A stretch of 64,000 nucleotides of DNA, from positions 310,001-374,000 of the forward strand of contig NZ_JAKZAJ010000003.1 of NCBI RefSeq assembly GCF_023156285.1. The letters are read 5' to 3'. Source of the DNA: Marinobacter koreensis. Its GTDB lineage: Bacteria > Pseudomonadota > Gammaproteobacteria > Pseudomonadales > Oleiphilaceae. This document shows positions 63,951 to 64,000 of the stretch, piece by piece. The translations under genes and the position numbers were made by a program. The notes under the pieces are model-generated. The model was not told the DNA's origin and did no database searches. It saw nothing but the letters and a program-made list of their open reading frames with translations. Numbering within the stretch: position 1 is the first letter of the stretch; each line of letters opens with the position of its first letter.

Positions 63951-64000
63951 ATGACGCAGTATTGTGCACTCCATCCCCTGGATCAGGCGACGACCCTTGA
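63951..64000 (+). CDS. 5' end of an unidentified gene (cut by window)
   Basis: An ATG at 63951 follows AGGAG by six bases, 24 bases after the toxin stop codon. Only 16 codons are visible (beginning MTQYCALHPLDQ), too few to name a family. It may belong to the same transcript as the toxin-antitoxin pair. Confidence 0.5.
   Translation, partial: MTQYCALHPLDQATTL

Overview
The window reads as a stretch of chromosome from a marine gammaproteobacterium, most likely Marinobacter or a close relative. This is inferred from the moderately high GC, the family-level content (uvrY-uvrC-pgsA, a type II secretion operon, DabAB, an AGPS-like/GlpD-like/FGGY-kinase triad, a thiBPQ operon with a TPP riboswitch) and the gene style. 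No rRNA or species-specific marker is present. There is no insertion sequence, integrase, CRISPR array or plasmid origin. Three tRNA genes (Ser-GGA, Gly-GCC, Cys-GCA) are present.

Layout. 1-5.4 kb: a cut cupin gene, an isochorismatase-type hydrolase, tRNA-Ser, acylphosphatase, a short fructosamine-kinase-like gene, an azlC-azlD-AEC transporter operon and a YheU-like protein. 4.8-7.9 kb: uvrY/gacA, uvrC and pgsA overlapping or nearly so. 7.9-11.4 kb: a four-gene MCE/Mla-type lipid ABC transporter. 11.4-14.9 kb: thiQ, thiP, thiB and their TPP riboswitch. 14.9-16.3 kb: a DUF1330 protein, a cold-shock protein with terminator, and tRNA-Gly and tRNA-Cys.

16.4-24.1 kb is the most unusual part. An SbcD-like nuclease and an SbcC-like coiled-coil ATPase overlap by 4 bases. 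They are followed by a single 1,282-residue protein that joins a SAM methyltransferase, a phospholipase-D-type nuclease, an SF2 helicase, an S24-like domain and a DUF3427 domain. This looks like a defence island next to tRNA genes and is the main candidate for an undescribed system.

24.2-35 kb: an SDR, a GAF-GAF-GGDEF-EAL protein, a duplicated-domain lipoprotein gene split by an in-frame amber codon, and the AGPS-like/GlpD-like/FGGY-kinase operon. 35-44.2 kb: a LapG-like protease with gspC on one strand, divergent from gspEFGHIJKLM on the other; gspD is absent here. 44.2-46.3 kb: a GNAT protein and glutathione reductase. 46.3-51.5 kb: a TonB receptor, an ABC-type periplasmic protein and a hybrid histidine kinase in one operon. 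51.6-55.5 kb: a degenerate J-domain membrane protein, a FadR-type regulator with a bile-acid/sodium symporter-family transporter, and a Baeyer-Villiger-type monooxygenase. 55.6-60.7 kb: a LysR regulator divergent from the inorganic-carbon transporter dabB-dabA, with a clean palindrome between them. 60.7-64 kb: FabH, a YdcH-like protein, a lipoprotein, a ParD-like/zeta-like toxin-antitoxin pair and the start of one more gene.

Many genes overlap by 1-8 bases (ATGA, TGATG, TAATG), so most neighbouring same-strand genes are probably translationally coupled operons. Several long open frames opposite real genes are only shadows of GC-rich coding sequence and have been left out.
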